A stretch of 64,000 bases of DNA from Rhabdornis inornatus (GCA_013397075.1 VWZS01006873.1:140143-204142); one strand, 5' to 3'. Positions 1 to 14,108 are shown, counted from the first letter of the stretch. The notes: a model not told the origin generated them from the sequence alone. Numbers and translations: made by a program.

Positions 1-1800
1 ATTCACACTGATTTTCCTTTTCATGAAGAGGGGTTGCTCCTTCCACCACTTCAGTAAGCATTTCAGCTCTGTTCCAGGAAATAAAACATGGTTCTAAAAT
101 AGCAGTCACTCAGCTTAACTGATTATCAAAACATTTGCAGGAATCTGATTGCCTTCCAGTTGAATGGATCATAATATCATGAACCTCCCTGGGGAATGTC
201 CCCTTTCAACCAGCAATAAAATTATGTTTTTTCTCATCTTTTGGTCTCCACAGAAGAGCCACCAAGGTCCACTCATTGAAGTTTTCTCTCTCCCTGTTCA
301 ATGTACACCATTGCTTGCCAGTGTTCAGTGTTTATCCTTTAAAACTTTGTCTCTTCCCTTTTAAGGACAATACAGCATTATACTGATGTGCTAGACAGAG
401 AGACTGCATGAGTTGGTCACATTTTTGAGCAGCAAGTCCTCCTGAATTCACTAGATCATGACGAGATGTAGCCTGGAATGCACATTAAGGTATTAATGGA
501 GTGTGCATGCTTGATATCAAGTTTTCATGCTGAGATGCACTGGTGTTAATCTAGTTTGATTACAAAGCCTAATGTAAATTCTTAGACAGATATTCTATTT
601 TAGCTGAGAAACGAATGCTGACAGTTTACTGCAAGATGACAAATGAATGCTGACATTTTATTCTTACATGTTTATAAATCAGTTTAAAGGTTAAGAGTCA
701 TTAATGCGGGCAATCTGAAGAATCTATACACATAAACAAATATTCATTTTTGGATAACTATGTATGTCCAATGTCATTCACAAAATACAGAAGTCAGATT
801 AAAGAATGAGGGAAAAATTGCAAATTTATCAGTATTAGTTTATCTTTTCACTGGAAACTGAATTACCTGATTGATGAGCCTTCTGATCAAACCACAATGC
901 ACAATGTGTGTGTGTGGGGGGGTTGTTATTTACTTTAAAAATAAAATATCTACATAATAATTTGTAAAGAATAAAGGATTAACCCCTCCTTTCCCATATG
1001 ACACACAGATATTAGAAGCACTTGCCAGTAACTGTGCCAGTTTCCAGAGTGCCAGTCTTCCAGGCGCTCTGGAAAACAGATAATCAGTATGGTCTGTGCT
1101 AGGACACATCGTAGCAATAATTTACATTCTTATTTTTATTACACATTTTTCTGATATTACCAGGGCTAAGAAATAGTCATGGATTCCTGATCTGTTTCCA
1201 AGAAATGGTCTAAATAGTGCTCTGAGAGGAGCACAAATTCCAGTGGCAGTTTTTAATGGCCAACAAGGGCTGCCGCTGGATGAGAAAGGGAGCGTGGCAA
1301 GCAAGAATCATATATGGAATTTACTAAAACTCTCATGGAGACAGTCTAGATGAGCATGCCCTATGCTCCATGTTAGACATATGCACCATGGAGGATATGA
1401 GTACCTTCTTTACCATATTCTGACATTTTTAAAATAATGCAAACAGGTTACTCTGTAAAGGGGAATTCAGGTCAGTACCAACTATTAAAAATGTGAAGTG
1501 AAATTGGCTTTGTGAAATACAAGACCAAAATCCTGGAACAACGAGTGGACATGAAAGTACAACAAATTGAATGTCAAAGTATTTATCATTGTTTTTCCTG
1601 GGTACATGACCTACACGGCACACTTTGTCACATACAGTCCAGACCTCAGTTGTTTTCCAGATATTTATGTGATTTTCCTGATACAAACATGTTATTTTGT
1701 ATATTTTGTTACCCATTAGTTAATGAATCAGACTTTCAGTGCTAAAATACATGTCTAGAATGTTTTGACTTAATATATGCACATATGTATTTGTGTTGTG

Positions 1801-1852
1801 CGTATGTGTATATATGTGTATATGTGTGTATATATATATATGTATATGTATG

Positions 1853-1915
<63 letters not shown>
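1801..1915. repeat. (GTATAT)n microsatellite
   Basis: Purine/pyrimidine alternating repeat. The last ~63 bases (1853-1915) are an almost pure array of about ten GTATAT units; the preceding half is degenerate TG/TA. Both strands stay open in frames rich in Tyr-Thr or His-Ile, which are artefacts of the repeat. Confidence 0.95.
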
Positions 1916-1916
<1 letters not shown>

Positions 1917-2341
1917 GCCTTACACAGAGTACTCGTAGAATAATTATGGCCAAGGAAAGCTGAGAGCAGAATTTTGAATATTCTTTGACTGATTCTTTCA
2001 AACAATTTGCTATAATTTCCTAACATTCTTGTATCATCTGAATCAAAATTGCTCAGAATTAGTTTTCTGAACACTTTCTGCTTATTTTGTTTTATAAATA
2101 GCCAACTAGGGAAATGAATACCATTCAAATTCAGAAATCTGTTTTGTGTTAAGTAGTAGACAGGCTGCTTGGTGTTTGTCAGAAAAATCATTCCTGAACT
2201 TACTAGTGCAGAACCAGCTTCCCTTCCTCAGAGGAAAGTCAGAAAATGGAATCTGCAACTCAGGTCTAGGAAATGTTCAGACCAAACATCATTGTTACAC
2301 AAAAACTTCTGCTGTAAAACATTCAAAGGTCTAACAACAAT

Positions 2342-2432
2342 TAAAAAAACCAAAACCAAAACTAAAACCAAAACCAAAACCAAAACAACAAACAAACAAA
2401 CAAACAAAAAACAAACAAACAAAAAAAAAACA
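2342..2432. repeat. (AAAACC)n / (AAAC)n low-complexity tract
   Basis: Runs of AAAACC units pass into CAAA units and a final A run. This may be a decayed poly(A) tail region or a simple repeat expansion; no retrocopy body is recognised upstream. Confidence 0.85.
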
Positions 2433-5400
2433 GAGCGTTGCTAAACTGAAATTCACTTTCAAATTCAGGACACTTCTCACTGCCTTCTTCACAGCTTTTT
2501 TATACTTCTTCTCGAGATGCCAGCTGGCATTCAGACTGTTGTTAGGAAAAGTTTAGGGGACGAGCTATTGACAGACAGTCAATCTTGGTAAGTAAGGATT
2601 GTCATTTTACCCCTACAAGGATGTACTGCTTTTTCTCAGGAAATCACATGCAAGCAATTCAAATGTAAGCCTTTTCCTGAACCCCAACAATAAAATATAT
2701 GTTCTACTCTATGCTGAGCTTCACTTTGTCTGACCACTACATAAGCGCCTGCCAAACATAATAAACACTTGCAGTGCAGGTATATCATTACATTTGTCTG
2801 CACAATGGCTTGATCAAATTGACCTCTTGTTATTCAAAAGGCTGAACAGACATCTGGAATTGCAAGGCATATGGCAGAGTTGTGCTTTTTGTATTGAAAA
2901 TATTTCAACCTTCTGAAAATTGTTACGTAGAAGATAGAATTGTCATATGGATATGCTTGAAGTTTGTGTCTCAGTTTTTAATGATTATATTTAAATAATC
3001 TCCACAGAAATAAAACCAAAATATCATTCATCAAAGATAAATAACTTTTATGCTTCATGTTTAAACTAGATTATTTGTTCAGGGAGAAAATATTCACCAC
3101 CACTAAATTTGGAAAATAGCAATACTCTGCATTCACATAATACTTTATGTCTGAGGAATAATCTTTTTTTAAACATGTCCACTGCTCAGGATATGAACTG
3201 CTCGTGGCTGAACCAGTGAGATCTCATTGGTGTGCCAGTGATTATATCCCCTAAAGCCAAGCTTCTCTATTTTCTATGTCTTATATCTACACCTGCACAG
3301 CACATCACATCATGCAGCTAGATTGCCCTACTGAATCTGAACTTGAATTTCCTGAATGAACTGCAGTTGATGGGCACCAAATAGGTCTTAGAAATCTTTG
3401 ATAGTTTCAGAGTAGTGCAGGAATAAAACATATTTCAGGTGAGTTCCCACAATTTGCATGGACATCATCTAGAAGTTTTCAAATTGTGCATTACTTCTCA
3501 AGTCTTCATCTAAACAGAGACCAGGATAAGTGTCCCATCTCATTTTTGCTTCTTGAGAAGCATCACTGATGCTTCTGAAAATAAGTTTAAAAAATACTCA
3601 ATATAGTTCTGAGGAAAGAAAATCTTTCCAATGGTGCCTCTAGAGAACTGGAGACCAGCAGAGGACCAAAATTGTACATGAGTGTTCATACATCCAGTAA
3701 ACTAAAAAGCAGTTCCATACTTTCTTAAAGCATAATTCTTGCTGAGAAGAGCACAGATATGGATGTATAAAAATTGTTTTGTCCACCCTTCAGATTGGGA
3801 AGGCAATGGTCTTCAATCTTGAGGAACCATTAATTGTCTTTGGAGCTGGATTTTTAAGTTGTTGTCAGAGAAGATATGAAGGGGCACATCTTATATGGTC
3901 TCAGGGGGATTCAAACTGTTGGAATCACAGACTCTGTTGAAGCCATGATGTCTGCTTTCTTCTTATCTGGGAGTCCATTAGATGGAGAGGACTTCACCAG
4001 TTGGGGAATCAGGCCTGAGCACACACTGAGATAAGTTTCTGTAGATGCACCTTGCTTCCCAAGGAAGTGAATTCTTAAGCTGCACCGTTAAGAGTGCTAC
4101 CATGTCTGTGACTACTTGTGTCAAGTCCCACAGGGCACACAACCTCTCCTTTCTGTAAACAACCCTACATTAATCCAGAGAAAAAATTAAATCTCATGTA
4201 GTTCAAACACTGGTTATACTCTTTTTACACTCAACAAAATCATCCTCTTGGTAGAAGTCATGAACTGTTGTCTAGACGGGATTTCAGCTGTCATATATAT
4301 TTCAGAGAAGAAAGGAGTCAGAGAATGATGTGACTCTTTTAATGGTAGCAATTCTATAAGTAATTGGCCTTTCAACATGTTGCAGGTTATTTATTCCAAA
4401 ACTAGAGGGTTACATGATGGTAGCTGAACTTGACCCAAAAAACCTGTAAAAGCAAGCTCTTTCATTGTTTTAAAATTATTTTAATAAATGAGTTCTTATG
4501 AAGATGGTAATATGAGGTATGAATTAGACAAGCTAACAGCAGTTTCTGGATGTATTCTGTTCTCTGCAGCATCAGAAGAAATGTGGAGTAACTCCAGCTG
4601 CAATTTAGAATAAATTACTTACTTTGTTCTGGTGAAACTGAAAGGAGAATCTAGTCTGATTAATGCTAAATGAAAAACAGCATGAATACTGACTGCATCT
4701 ATTTTCAGTGAAAAATTACTAGATCTATATTAATTCACTTGTAATATAAATGTGGATGGACAGATCTTCAGTGTATTCCTAGTGATTCATGTGGTGCTCA
4801 GCTGGTTTTGTTTTCACTGCATTCCTATTAGGTGAGCACAACTCTGTAGCAACTGTTCCAGGCTAAATTTATATATGTTAAAAATCAATTTCCTTTCTGA
4901 TGAAAAAGTCATACAAAAAACCAAAGCAAACTAATTAATTGATATGGGTCTGAATAAAAATCAACAAATCCAACACTTCAAGAAAAATCACTCCATCCTC
5001 ACTGAGCCAAAACTACCTTTCTTCCCAAAAGAACTTCTATATTTTGCCAGATGGGGCTTGGGATATGATGGCAAAGATAGGCTGAGGTCCTAGTCTGAAT
5101 TTAAATTAACACTTTTCCAAGTTTAGCAGTGTTAAGATCTGAAAGTTTTTCTCATCTCACTGCAAATTATTTTGTATTTTTCTTATGCACACATTTTTGG
5201 CCTAGCTGAAACTGAAACTGGGAGGAAGGAGGAAAAGGAAAAAATGTGGAGAAAAAGATGGTGTCACCAAAAATATTAGAGGAGGAAAAGTGAAAATTAA
5301 CTTGACTGCTTAATGAGAGACAGGATATTGTAGACCTTTCAGGTAACTACAGACTTTGGCTCTGGAACCCACTATTTTCAAACAAAATTATTTTGAAGGC

Positions 5401-5663
5401 TCTGGAACAATTACTATACAGGAAGCCCATAGGCTTGATACTGCTTTCAGTTATGCTACTGATAGCCCATAAAGTCTTGCTGCTTCCTGAAAAAAACTCT
5501 TCTGGACTTCCATTATTGCAACTGACAACACACTCATGGTGGAAAAAGTACAGACAGAAGGTCTGAAGATGCACGAAGATGCCCAAGAGCATGAAGACCT
5601 GCCAAATAAAAATGAAATGTAGGCAATTTCATAAGACTATGGACAAGGTCCAGCTGAAGTTTG

Positions 5664-6240
5664 TGGAATCATAGAATGGGTTAGTTTGGTAGGGACCTTA
5701 AAGATCATCTAGCTCCAATCCTCTTGGCATGAGCAAGGGCACCTCCCACGAGACCAGGTTGCTCAAAGTCCCGTCCAACCTGTCCTTGAACACTTCGAGC
5801 AACTGGGCATCCACAGTTTCCCTGGCCAACATGTGCCAGTGCCTCACACACTTCACAGTAAAGAATGTCTTGCTAATATCTAATCTAAACCTACTTTCAT
5901 TCAGTTTACCTCTTGTCCTGTCACTGAAGGCCTTGGTAAAAAGTTTCTCTTTCCTTTAACTCTTTTTAAGTATTGAAAGGCCACAACAGGGTCTCCCTGT
6001 AGCTTCTCCTCTCCCATCAGAACTGCCCCAACTGTCTCAGCCTGTCTTTGTAGGAGAGGCTCCTCCTCCTGATCCTCTGATCATCTTGGTGGCCAGGTGG
6101 GGTCTCACCAGAGCAGGGCAGAGGGGTAAAATCCCCTCCCTTGCCCTGTGCCGGCCATGCTCCTTTGATTCAGCCCAGAATAAAATTGGCTTTCAGGGCT
6201 GCAAGTGCACATTGTCAGAACATTGTGTTGAACATGGTGA
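5664..6240 (-). mobile_element. CR1 LINE fragment, minus strand
   Basis: The + strand shows the reverse complement of the CR1 3' region: ATAGAATGG-GTTAG then AGGGACCTTAAAGATCATCT, continuing through the known CR1 3' region to a segment reading GGCTTTCAGGGCTGCAAGTG. The element's 3' end is at 5664 and it is 5' truncated near 6240, where it meets a second CR1 in the opposite orientation. Confidence 0.9.
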
Positions 6241-7460
6241 GGACTGTGAAAGGCAGCAAGTAGAGCTTCTGCAAGTCTATCAGCACCAAAGACCAGGAAA
6301 AAAATTGTGCCAACTGCTGAACAGGCAAGGGCATAATGAACTTGGGGATAATGTGAAAAGAGCAAAGGTACTCAATTCCTTTTTGCCTCCATCTTTGCTG
6401 GAAAGCCATGAATCACAGGACCCTGAAGCAAGAAATAATTAGTTCTGGTGGGCAAGCATCAGGACAGGGAACATTGAAATAAACTGGACATATTTAAGTC
6501 CATGTGATCTACAGGGAGGCATCCCCAAATGCTGAGGGAACTGCTGGTATCTCTGTGAGTCCATTTTTCATTAAGGTCATATGAAAGGTCATGGTGGTCA
6601 GGGGAGATTCCTGAGTACTGAGAGAAAGCAAATGTCATTACCATCTTCAAAAAGAAATGAAGAAAGGTTCAAGGAACTACAGGTTAGAACTCCACCTTGA
6701 TCTTTGGGAATGTGATAAGCAAATAATCCTGAGAACCATTTCCAGGCAAATAAAAGACTACAAGGTTACTGAGAGTAGTCAGCATACATTTATGAAGATG
6801 AAATCATGCCTTACTCGAGAGTCTTCTACCATGGAGTGAATAAGGGAAAGTAGTGAATTCTATTTATTTGACTTCAGCACAGTTTTTGACAGTCTCTCTT
6901 AATAACCTTCTGATGTAGACATTCTGATGGAATATGGGCTAGCTAAATGGACAGGGAAGTTGATCTAAAACTGGTTGAACTGCTGGACTATTAAGGTTGT
7001 CATCAGCAGCCTGAAGTCCAGCTGCTGGTCAGCCACTAGTGATGCTCTAGAGGGGTAAATACTGCTGATCATCTTCATCAATGACCTGGATGCTGGTACA
7101 TCATGTGCCTTTCACATGTTTGCAAATTACACAAAACTAGGAGGGTTTGACAGACTAGGTGGCTGTGCTGCCATTCAGAAGGGTCTGGACAGGCTGGAGA
7201 AATGGACCAAGAGACATCTCATAGAGTCAAGCAAAGAAAAGTACAGAGTCCCGCTCCTGGAAAGGACCAACCCCCCAGACACAGGAATAAGTTGCCCAGA
7301 AAAGTTGCACAGTCTCTGCCCTGGGAGATATTCAAAAACCTAACTGGCCACATCCTTGAACAAGTTGTCTCAGCTGACCCTGCTTGGGCAGAGGTGGGGA
7401 TGGACTGGCTGGTTTCCAGAGGTGCCTGCCAGCCTCAGCCATCCTGTGACACTGTATTTA
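6241..7460 (+). mobile_element. CR1 LINE relic with decayed reverse transcriptase
   Basis: Follows CR1 ORF2 from the region before the reverse transcriptase to the 3' end. At 7116-7240 the frame reads FANYTKLGG and CAAIQKGLDRLEKW; the catalytic F-A-D-D of an active enzyme is replaced by F-A-N-Y. The coding frame is broken by many stops and a gap between the LEKW segment and the tail. The 3' end reads CCAGAGGTGCCTGCCAGCCT then CATCCTGTGA, a CR1 subfamily ending different from its neighbour. The left boundary is approximate. Confidence 0.88.
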
Positions 7461-10400
7461 CTGGGATATAGCTCTACCCCTCTAAAATTTTGAGGAGGTA
7501 ATGGTTCCTACTCCACAGCCAGTGGTAGCACATACAAAATAAGCTGTTTGTATAATATATAAATGCAGCAGAACCTGTATAAAGGTCACAAAGACATATT
7601 CTCTTTTATCTACTTGTAGGCACTGCAACCAGAGTGAGCGATTCCATAATTCATTTCAATGGGAGTTTTGTAAGCATTAGATGTAGGTTCCAAATGCCTG
7701 ACCTGCATTTTTATGGATGATTTGCTAGCAGCAGTGGGTAATCCTGTGGAGAGAAGAGGTTTTGATACTCAGCTGAGTACTAACTTTAACTCATCTCCAT
7801 TTCTAAGAGAAATTCAGATAGCAGGGCAGTTCATGTTTTCAAAATGCTGCTTTTTGATTCAAACTATTTACTATAATGAAACAAGTAATTTGTTTTTATC
7901 TGAGCCTGCATCACATGTCTCACTTCACTGCTGGTTCTGAACATCAGTAGAAGGTTCTTGAACTGTGCTTGTCTACACCAGTGATGCATCCACAGCATGA
8001 TCTTGCACAGCTCAGAATAATGGCTCATAAGTGTCACTGGAGAAAGTTGTACAACATTTCATTTTTTCATTTTAATCTTATCTGGCGATAAGAAAGTTTT
8101 AGAATTTGTTGTTTGGGAAGGAAAACTGGCATTTTTATCACCTAAGAATGAATCCTACTTTCACCTTTGGTTATTGGTATTAATTATGCCTGTCATGAAC
8201 TTAGAGCGAATGCACAAAGTATTATCATCACTTAACTTTAATACATGGTTGGCAAGTATACACAGCAGTTTTGTTATCAGGAAGGTCTAACAGTTATCTT
8301 CAAGTTGAATACTTTATAAAAATATTATTTTTGTATTGTGAATGTCATTATCAAATCTAATATAACAGGCATAAATGACGATATATTTTGATGTTACAAG
8401 AATAAGGAACACAGTATGTTATTGACAAAGGAAGTTCTTGCAGAGAAGTTTTTCTTTGAAGTGGCTGTCACAAAGTAACACTGAATCCCTCTAGAACAGT
8501 AAAGTTCAAATAAGCGAAATTGTATCAACATCTTTTATATAATTATTACTTTTAGCTCCACAAATTGCATGAAAGCTTTGAATATATTTTAGTGATACTA
8601 CAGATTTCAGTAACATTATAGTCCTTCTTGTTCTTTTCTCTGTGTTCCAATGGCTTTCTCTCTGTTTTGCACAATAACTCACATGGGAGCAGAAAAACTG
8701 TAAATGTCGACTTCCAGCTGTCCCTGTAGCTGTCTATGTGTAAGGCTTGGGATTCTTCTGATGTCCCTAAGAAATGACTAGACCTCGACTACTGAGGAGT
8801 ACAGCCTCCACTTTGGGAATTAATATTAGGTTATTTTATCAGCAGTGAGTTTTAAAATTATCAATAGTGCCATTCAAAGTGCATGTCCAACACACTCTTT
8901 CATGGAGATTTCCTACAGGGAAATATTTCTAATTCAAAGCAGACAGATGACTGAGTCTCTGGGTATGCTGCTTAGCAGTTAGAGAGGAGTGAGTTTCAAG
9001 ATGTGGTATATATAAGGGATATAGAAGTCCGAACAAGGGGTCTCAACTGGAGGAGGTGAGAACAGCTGAGTGCACATAAACCTCCTTTACAGGAGTTCTC
9101 AATGATGGAGATTACCACATTCTCCAGTACACTAGCTCAGGTGAATCCTTTCACCTGCCTATACTGTGAATCATCCAAGGTAGATAGAGTTAAAAAAACT
9201 CCCACAACAGAAAACAAAACAAGAGTTACAAAACCAACTAAGTTGTCAGGTGGGAAAAAATGAGTGTGGGGGCCATTGAGTTGGTGGGTAGGAACAAATT
9301 CCTTGGCTTGGAACCTGCACAAAGCAGCTGAGAGGCTGGAGCCTGTGCAAAACAGCTGAGAGAAGAAAGGGGAAAGAGCAATTTTGCCAGGACATTTGAA
9401 TTTGGATATGAATGAACACACCATCACTCTCCATGCACCAAAAGGTGCCAGTTTCCATACACAATGAAGATTAAAGGGTCTGGCTGTTACTTCTGCAACA
9501 AAGGATTTCTCCAATCACGTTACAGAAGTGCTTGATCTAATATCTTAATCTAGTTTAGGTTGTATCCCTGTTTTGGACATTCTCATCTCTCTGTGTATGT
9601 TTTATACGTATGTGTGTGTGTAGTAAAAACTGCATGTATTGGAAAGCCAAAATTGTCAGAATCATAATTTTCTGTTCACTCCAGCATAAAAGCTTTGTCT
9701 CACCCTTGCAGTCACAATTCATTCATCTCATGTCACTATATCATGCAGAAGCATTAATTGTGTGACTGCAGATTTCCTGCCCACCTCCCTTATGTTTTAA
9801 CTCCATACATAAGTGCCACCACAATTTTAGTTCATTTTGCTGTGACTCTTAAGTGGTCTGGATTTGAAGCACTGTCAGTGACCTCTGTGGAAGACCTCAG
9901 TGGAGGGACCATGTGTGCTCCCAAACTAACACATGTGAAGTCTGACTATTTGACTTGACTCTAATCGACAGTAGGGTCACACATATCTGTTCTCTGGATG
10001 TCTGTCCTGCACAGTTCATGGCAACACAACACACCAGCTGTGAAGGTGACCTGGAAGGTCAAAAGACTAGTGGTTTTCTTCCCCATTGTCAGGCTTGCGG
10101 AAAAGGAGACCACAGAAGCCTGAATCTCTGCATTGGCAATATTTAGAATTTGGGAGTGATCTTCCAAGGATTTTGTCTCGTCGGTATTTTAGCCTCTCTC
10201 AACAGGCCTCTGGGGACATATAGCATTTTTACAGTGCTGATGCCTTGTAACTGCTGCCTTTGGCAGCCATCAGTGTACCTATACCACACTCTTGGGATTA
10301 ACAAAGTGCTGCTTCCCTTTTTCCTTATCTTCTTTGCCCCTCAATAAGATTATCTCACACCACCCTTTTTCCATTACACTCACCGTGGAATTTTCTTTAA

Positions 10401-13400
10401 GTCAAGTTTTCCAGGCTGCTCAGAGCATCATCTCAGTTCCACTGTTTTAGAGTGGCTTCTGGTCCATAGCTTATGTATGCACATTCAGCAAAGTGAATTA
10501 GCCCACCTACATGTCATCTTGATAGTGGTGCTGGAATTGATTTAATTTTTTATTTCTACATCAGGGTTTTTATTTGTTTTTTTTTTTTCCTTCTCCATTT
10601 GCTAGTGGTGCAGTGTTTATTGTACAGGGGAGAAATCACCTTATTCATACTCTCTATTTTGTTTCAGATATGACTTCTACATTCCTGCAGACAGTGTAGA
10701 CAATTAACATAGTCAATAGTTATCTAGTGGAAATGAGAGACTGAGAAAGTTAGGTGTGGATCCACAGTAAGTATTTATGATGTAGTTTTATGATTATTTT
10801 TAATAATGAGAAGATGTCACCAGAATCCTAACATAATTACAATTACTTCAAGACAACCAGACATCATCAACCAGACATGTAGCAATACACTTTACTGTTT
10901 TTCTTCTACAAAGGAAAAAATCACCATTGTTCTGTGAAAACTGTGAAGATTGTGGTATGAATGTAGTATGAATGAGGATTTACAACTGCCTTTCAGAGTC
11001 TGAATTTTGGGATAAAAACAAATAAATGAGGCAGACAGGGATGTGGCCAAATTAGTTCTGAGCACTGTCTGTGGATGGGAAGTTTTGTGAATAAGGAAAT
11101 CTTCCTTAAAAAGCTCAAAAGTTGAATGTAAAACCTGCCAGGCAATCAACACACAGGGAGTTAGGCAGGAACCAGCTCTTCTAAATATTAAGTCTTCATG
11201 TGGATCAATTTTATTTTTTGTGATATCAAACCAGGAAATATTTTAATGCCTTTTGCTGAGCTGTTCACCTAATAACCCCAAAGATTTATTTACTGACACC
11301 AGTTGACAGGGATTAAGGGATCCAAACCATTTAACTGAGGTGCTCTGTTTCCTGCGGAATTCCAGGTGTCAAAGACTGACTGAGGATGGACTCCTTTTGC
11401 ATAGGTTATTTGATAAAAATTAATAACCCTACAAAAACCTAAAACAAGAACTTGGGAAGAAAAGCTTTTAGCAATAGGCAGTTTATCACCTTGGACAAAC
11501 AAGTTTTATAATCTGAAGAGAACACAACCCCCTGGTGAGAAAACAGATTTAAGTAGTTTATTTCTGTAAACAATACTTATGACTTAAATGTAGATGTGCT
11601 TTAAGCCCCAAACTGAGATTAGGCCAGTATTGTGCGAACTGGTTTAAGAGACAGGAGAGAGATTTCTGGCTGGTCAAACTGTTTGTGTTCTTATTTCACA
11701 TGAGCAAATTAAAAAATGAGTGCAATAAAGAAAGTGAAACAATTGAAAACAGTCTATAAGTTATGGGAACATGGTTCCTGAACCCAGCTATAGCGGCTTT
11801 TAAAAAAATGCTTTCTGTTTTTAAAAATTAGTGGTAGACTTAATGAACATTAGTATCTGCTACCCACCTAGCTTGTGTACAGTTTTACTTTCACAGAGTG
11901 TTATGGTATAACTTAGGGGTTTAGCATGTGTCAGAGTTGCCAGTTTTTCCTGTGAAGTGACTAAAATACATAAAATGCGTTTACAATTGAGTAGCTCTGC
12001 ACCCACAAATGAACAGGTTGTGCTTATTTTGAACTTGTAAAAATGGAACCAGTCAACCAAATAGGTGATTTATAAAGAGAAAACGCTAGCAGAATTATTA
12101 TGTTGTGTGAAAGAAATTGGACTAGCCAGTGGGAAGAATATAATGCAGCATGGCAGGCTTTAATTTGCCTCTGGAATATATCAAGAACCCTCAGGATTTC
12201 TGGATCAGAATGCGTTTGTGATAAGGCTTTCCTTTTTCACCATCACTTTTTTGCCTTAACCCAGATATTTTGCTTTACTTTCTCACTGTCTAAACATACC
12301 CCTAGAGCTCTGCAATTGTAAATTATACAACCTATGGCCTTCTGACCAGCTTCACCAAAAAAAGTTTTCATCTATGCTTGTTGATCTTTCAGAATTAGTT
12401 TATTTCAATCCAGATGTAATCACCAAGTTTTTTAACCCATTACTGCATGATGGATAATCTTCAAAATAATGTTTGCCAACAAAAAGGCCAAAACATACTA
12501 CCTATTTCAAATATTGTGAAGTCTTAGATATCCTGGTGTATTTACTAATGAATGTTTAATTGAGAATCATGAACATTTTGCCCATTTTATTCTCCCTGTG
12601 ATTGTAATGCTTTTTCTCCTTCACAAGTGTTATTATCCAAAGTATTTGCTACAGGACCAGCTTTGGGCCTACTGGAATGAATGTATACATCTACTATGTT
12701 TGTTGTAAGTTAGAATTAGTACAATTTTAAGCACTCTTGACCTGTATTTAAAGCCCAGCTAACCAGCAGAATTGTTAACTATAGTTTTGAAGTGTTTATT
12801 ACTTTTGCTATTGGGTTACATGCAGCTACACTTACAAATAATAAGGGACAGTTTCAGTTCCAAACTACACAGAAATGGAGTTGCTGAAAGCCAGTGGCAT
12901 TGTATGCTCTTATCCTAGACTACGACTGGCTGCTCTGCTGAAATACCATCCTTTTATGTAGTTTGTTCTGAGTTGTTCCTTTAGCTGATACAGGAACTAA
13001 AATAGAACTGTTTATGTAATTATTCAGATCATCGTTTTGCTTTCAAATTTGTAGGATGAAAGTGCATCGATAGATCACTTTTATAATCTCAATTTTTTTA
13101 AAGAAAACAGTATACAGGGGACCGAACAATTGCAAGTGAAGGGTACTAATTGTGCATTAGTTAGATTTTAATATAACATAAATTATTGACTAATATTTCT
13201 ATACTGAATTAGTGGAGCAAACCGCTGTTCTCTTAAATGAATGATCTTGTTTTTTATGTAGGAACACTGAAAACATGAAGAATCATACCAGAGGTTTTAG
13301 GAAGAAGATTGTTCCACTGAATTTTACATATGGAGATACTGCCAGGGAAGTATGTGTTTCCTTGGCATCAGTAGAGAGAACAGCCTTCCTGGTTTCAGAC

Positions 13401-13629
13401 CCTCACATTTTAAGTTTTAGTTCACTAGGCAGTCTCCAATTGCACTGTGACCTGTCAGTGGGAACTCCCTGGAAGTGGAGGCATCCTTCATACCCATTGT
13501 CTCTTTGAACACTTTGCTTCCACCAAAGAGAAGGCAATGTTAGCTTGTTCCTGAGAGCTTCTTCACAGTTTGTGAGCTCTAAACCCACCTTGAAAAACAA
13601 AATTTAAAAAAATTAAAGAAATTACTGCC
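7461..13629. other. Intergenic DNA between CR1 relics and ZFPM2 3' end
   Basis: No gene is supported. The stretch is AT-rich with scattered poly(T) runs (for example near 10574-10590). Two imperfect 28-base tandem copies lie at 9310-9337 and 9338-9365. The longest frame (9137-9514, minus) has no recognisable domain. Confidence 0.7.
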
Positions 13630-13652
13630 AAACTTCTCCAATTATCTGGAAT

Positions 13653-13658
13653 TTTATT
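13653..13658 (-). terminator. Candidate poly(A) signal AATAAA of ZFPM2
   Basis: TTTATT on the + strand reads AATAAA on the ZFPM2 strand, about 965 bases after the stop codon. The following 40 bases on the minus strand are T-rich with G/T runs, as expected for a downstream element. Cleavage would fall near 13630-13640. Other distal signals further downstream are not excluded. Confidence 0.6.
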
Positions 13659-13877
13659 CCATCCATATACATGCATAGTAACAACATTTGTTGAGAAATT
13701 ATTTCTATCAGAAGTAGAACATTATCTTTGTGATCACCAGTTGCAGTATTGCTACTCTTATATTTAAATATATCTTATATATGAATTAGATTCATAATTG
13801 CAGCATTGAGTTTAGGGTTTTGTTTTAGACTGTGCCTTTCAAAAGATAAAACTGATTGATATGACCTCATTTCTTAC

Positions 13878-13884
13878 AATACTG
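13878..13884 (-). promoter_or_regulatory. miR-200b/c/429 seed match, distal
   Basis: The mRNA sense strand reads CAGTATT, complementary to seed positions 2-8 of miR-200b/c/429. It lies about 220 bases before the candidate poly(A) signal. Regulation of FOG2 by the miR-200 family is established in other animals; use of this site here is inferred. Confidence 0.45.
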
Positions 13885-14108
13885 CTTCCAGTAATTTTGT
13901 TCATTCTTTATAAAGTATTGCATTTAACAGCAAAGGTTTAAAAATTGAGACAGAGATGCATCAGCGAAAGAAAATACAAGTACTATACAAGAAAGAAAAT
14001 GCCATCTTCATTTAACGTACGTTTCAGATTAAGAAAGTGGACAGAAACATACTGCTACATACAAATGCAAAGCCTAATGACTAAGGTACTGTATGTGCTA
14101 AAATATAA

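Larger units (their letters stand above)
1..5663. other. Intergenic DNA downstream of ZFPM2, distal part
   Basis: AT-rich sequence without a supportable gene. It contains a hexanucleotide microsatellite (1801-1915), an A/C-rich low-complexity run (2342-2432) and a short GT/G run (907-922). Open frames here have no recognisable domain and several are translations of the microsatellite. Confidence 0.75.

Noticed and set aside
1720..2191. Open frames translating to long His-Ile and Thr-Tyr repeats
   Set aside because: They are translations of the GTATAT microsatellite and have no other coding evidence.
7116..7343. 75-codon frame beginning MFANYTKLGG as a possible host gene
   Set aside because: It is the decayed reverse-transcriptase segment of a CR1 element, with the catalytic aspartates lost.
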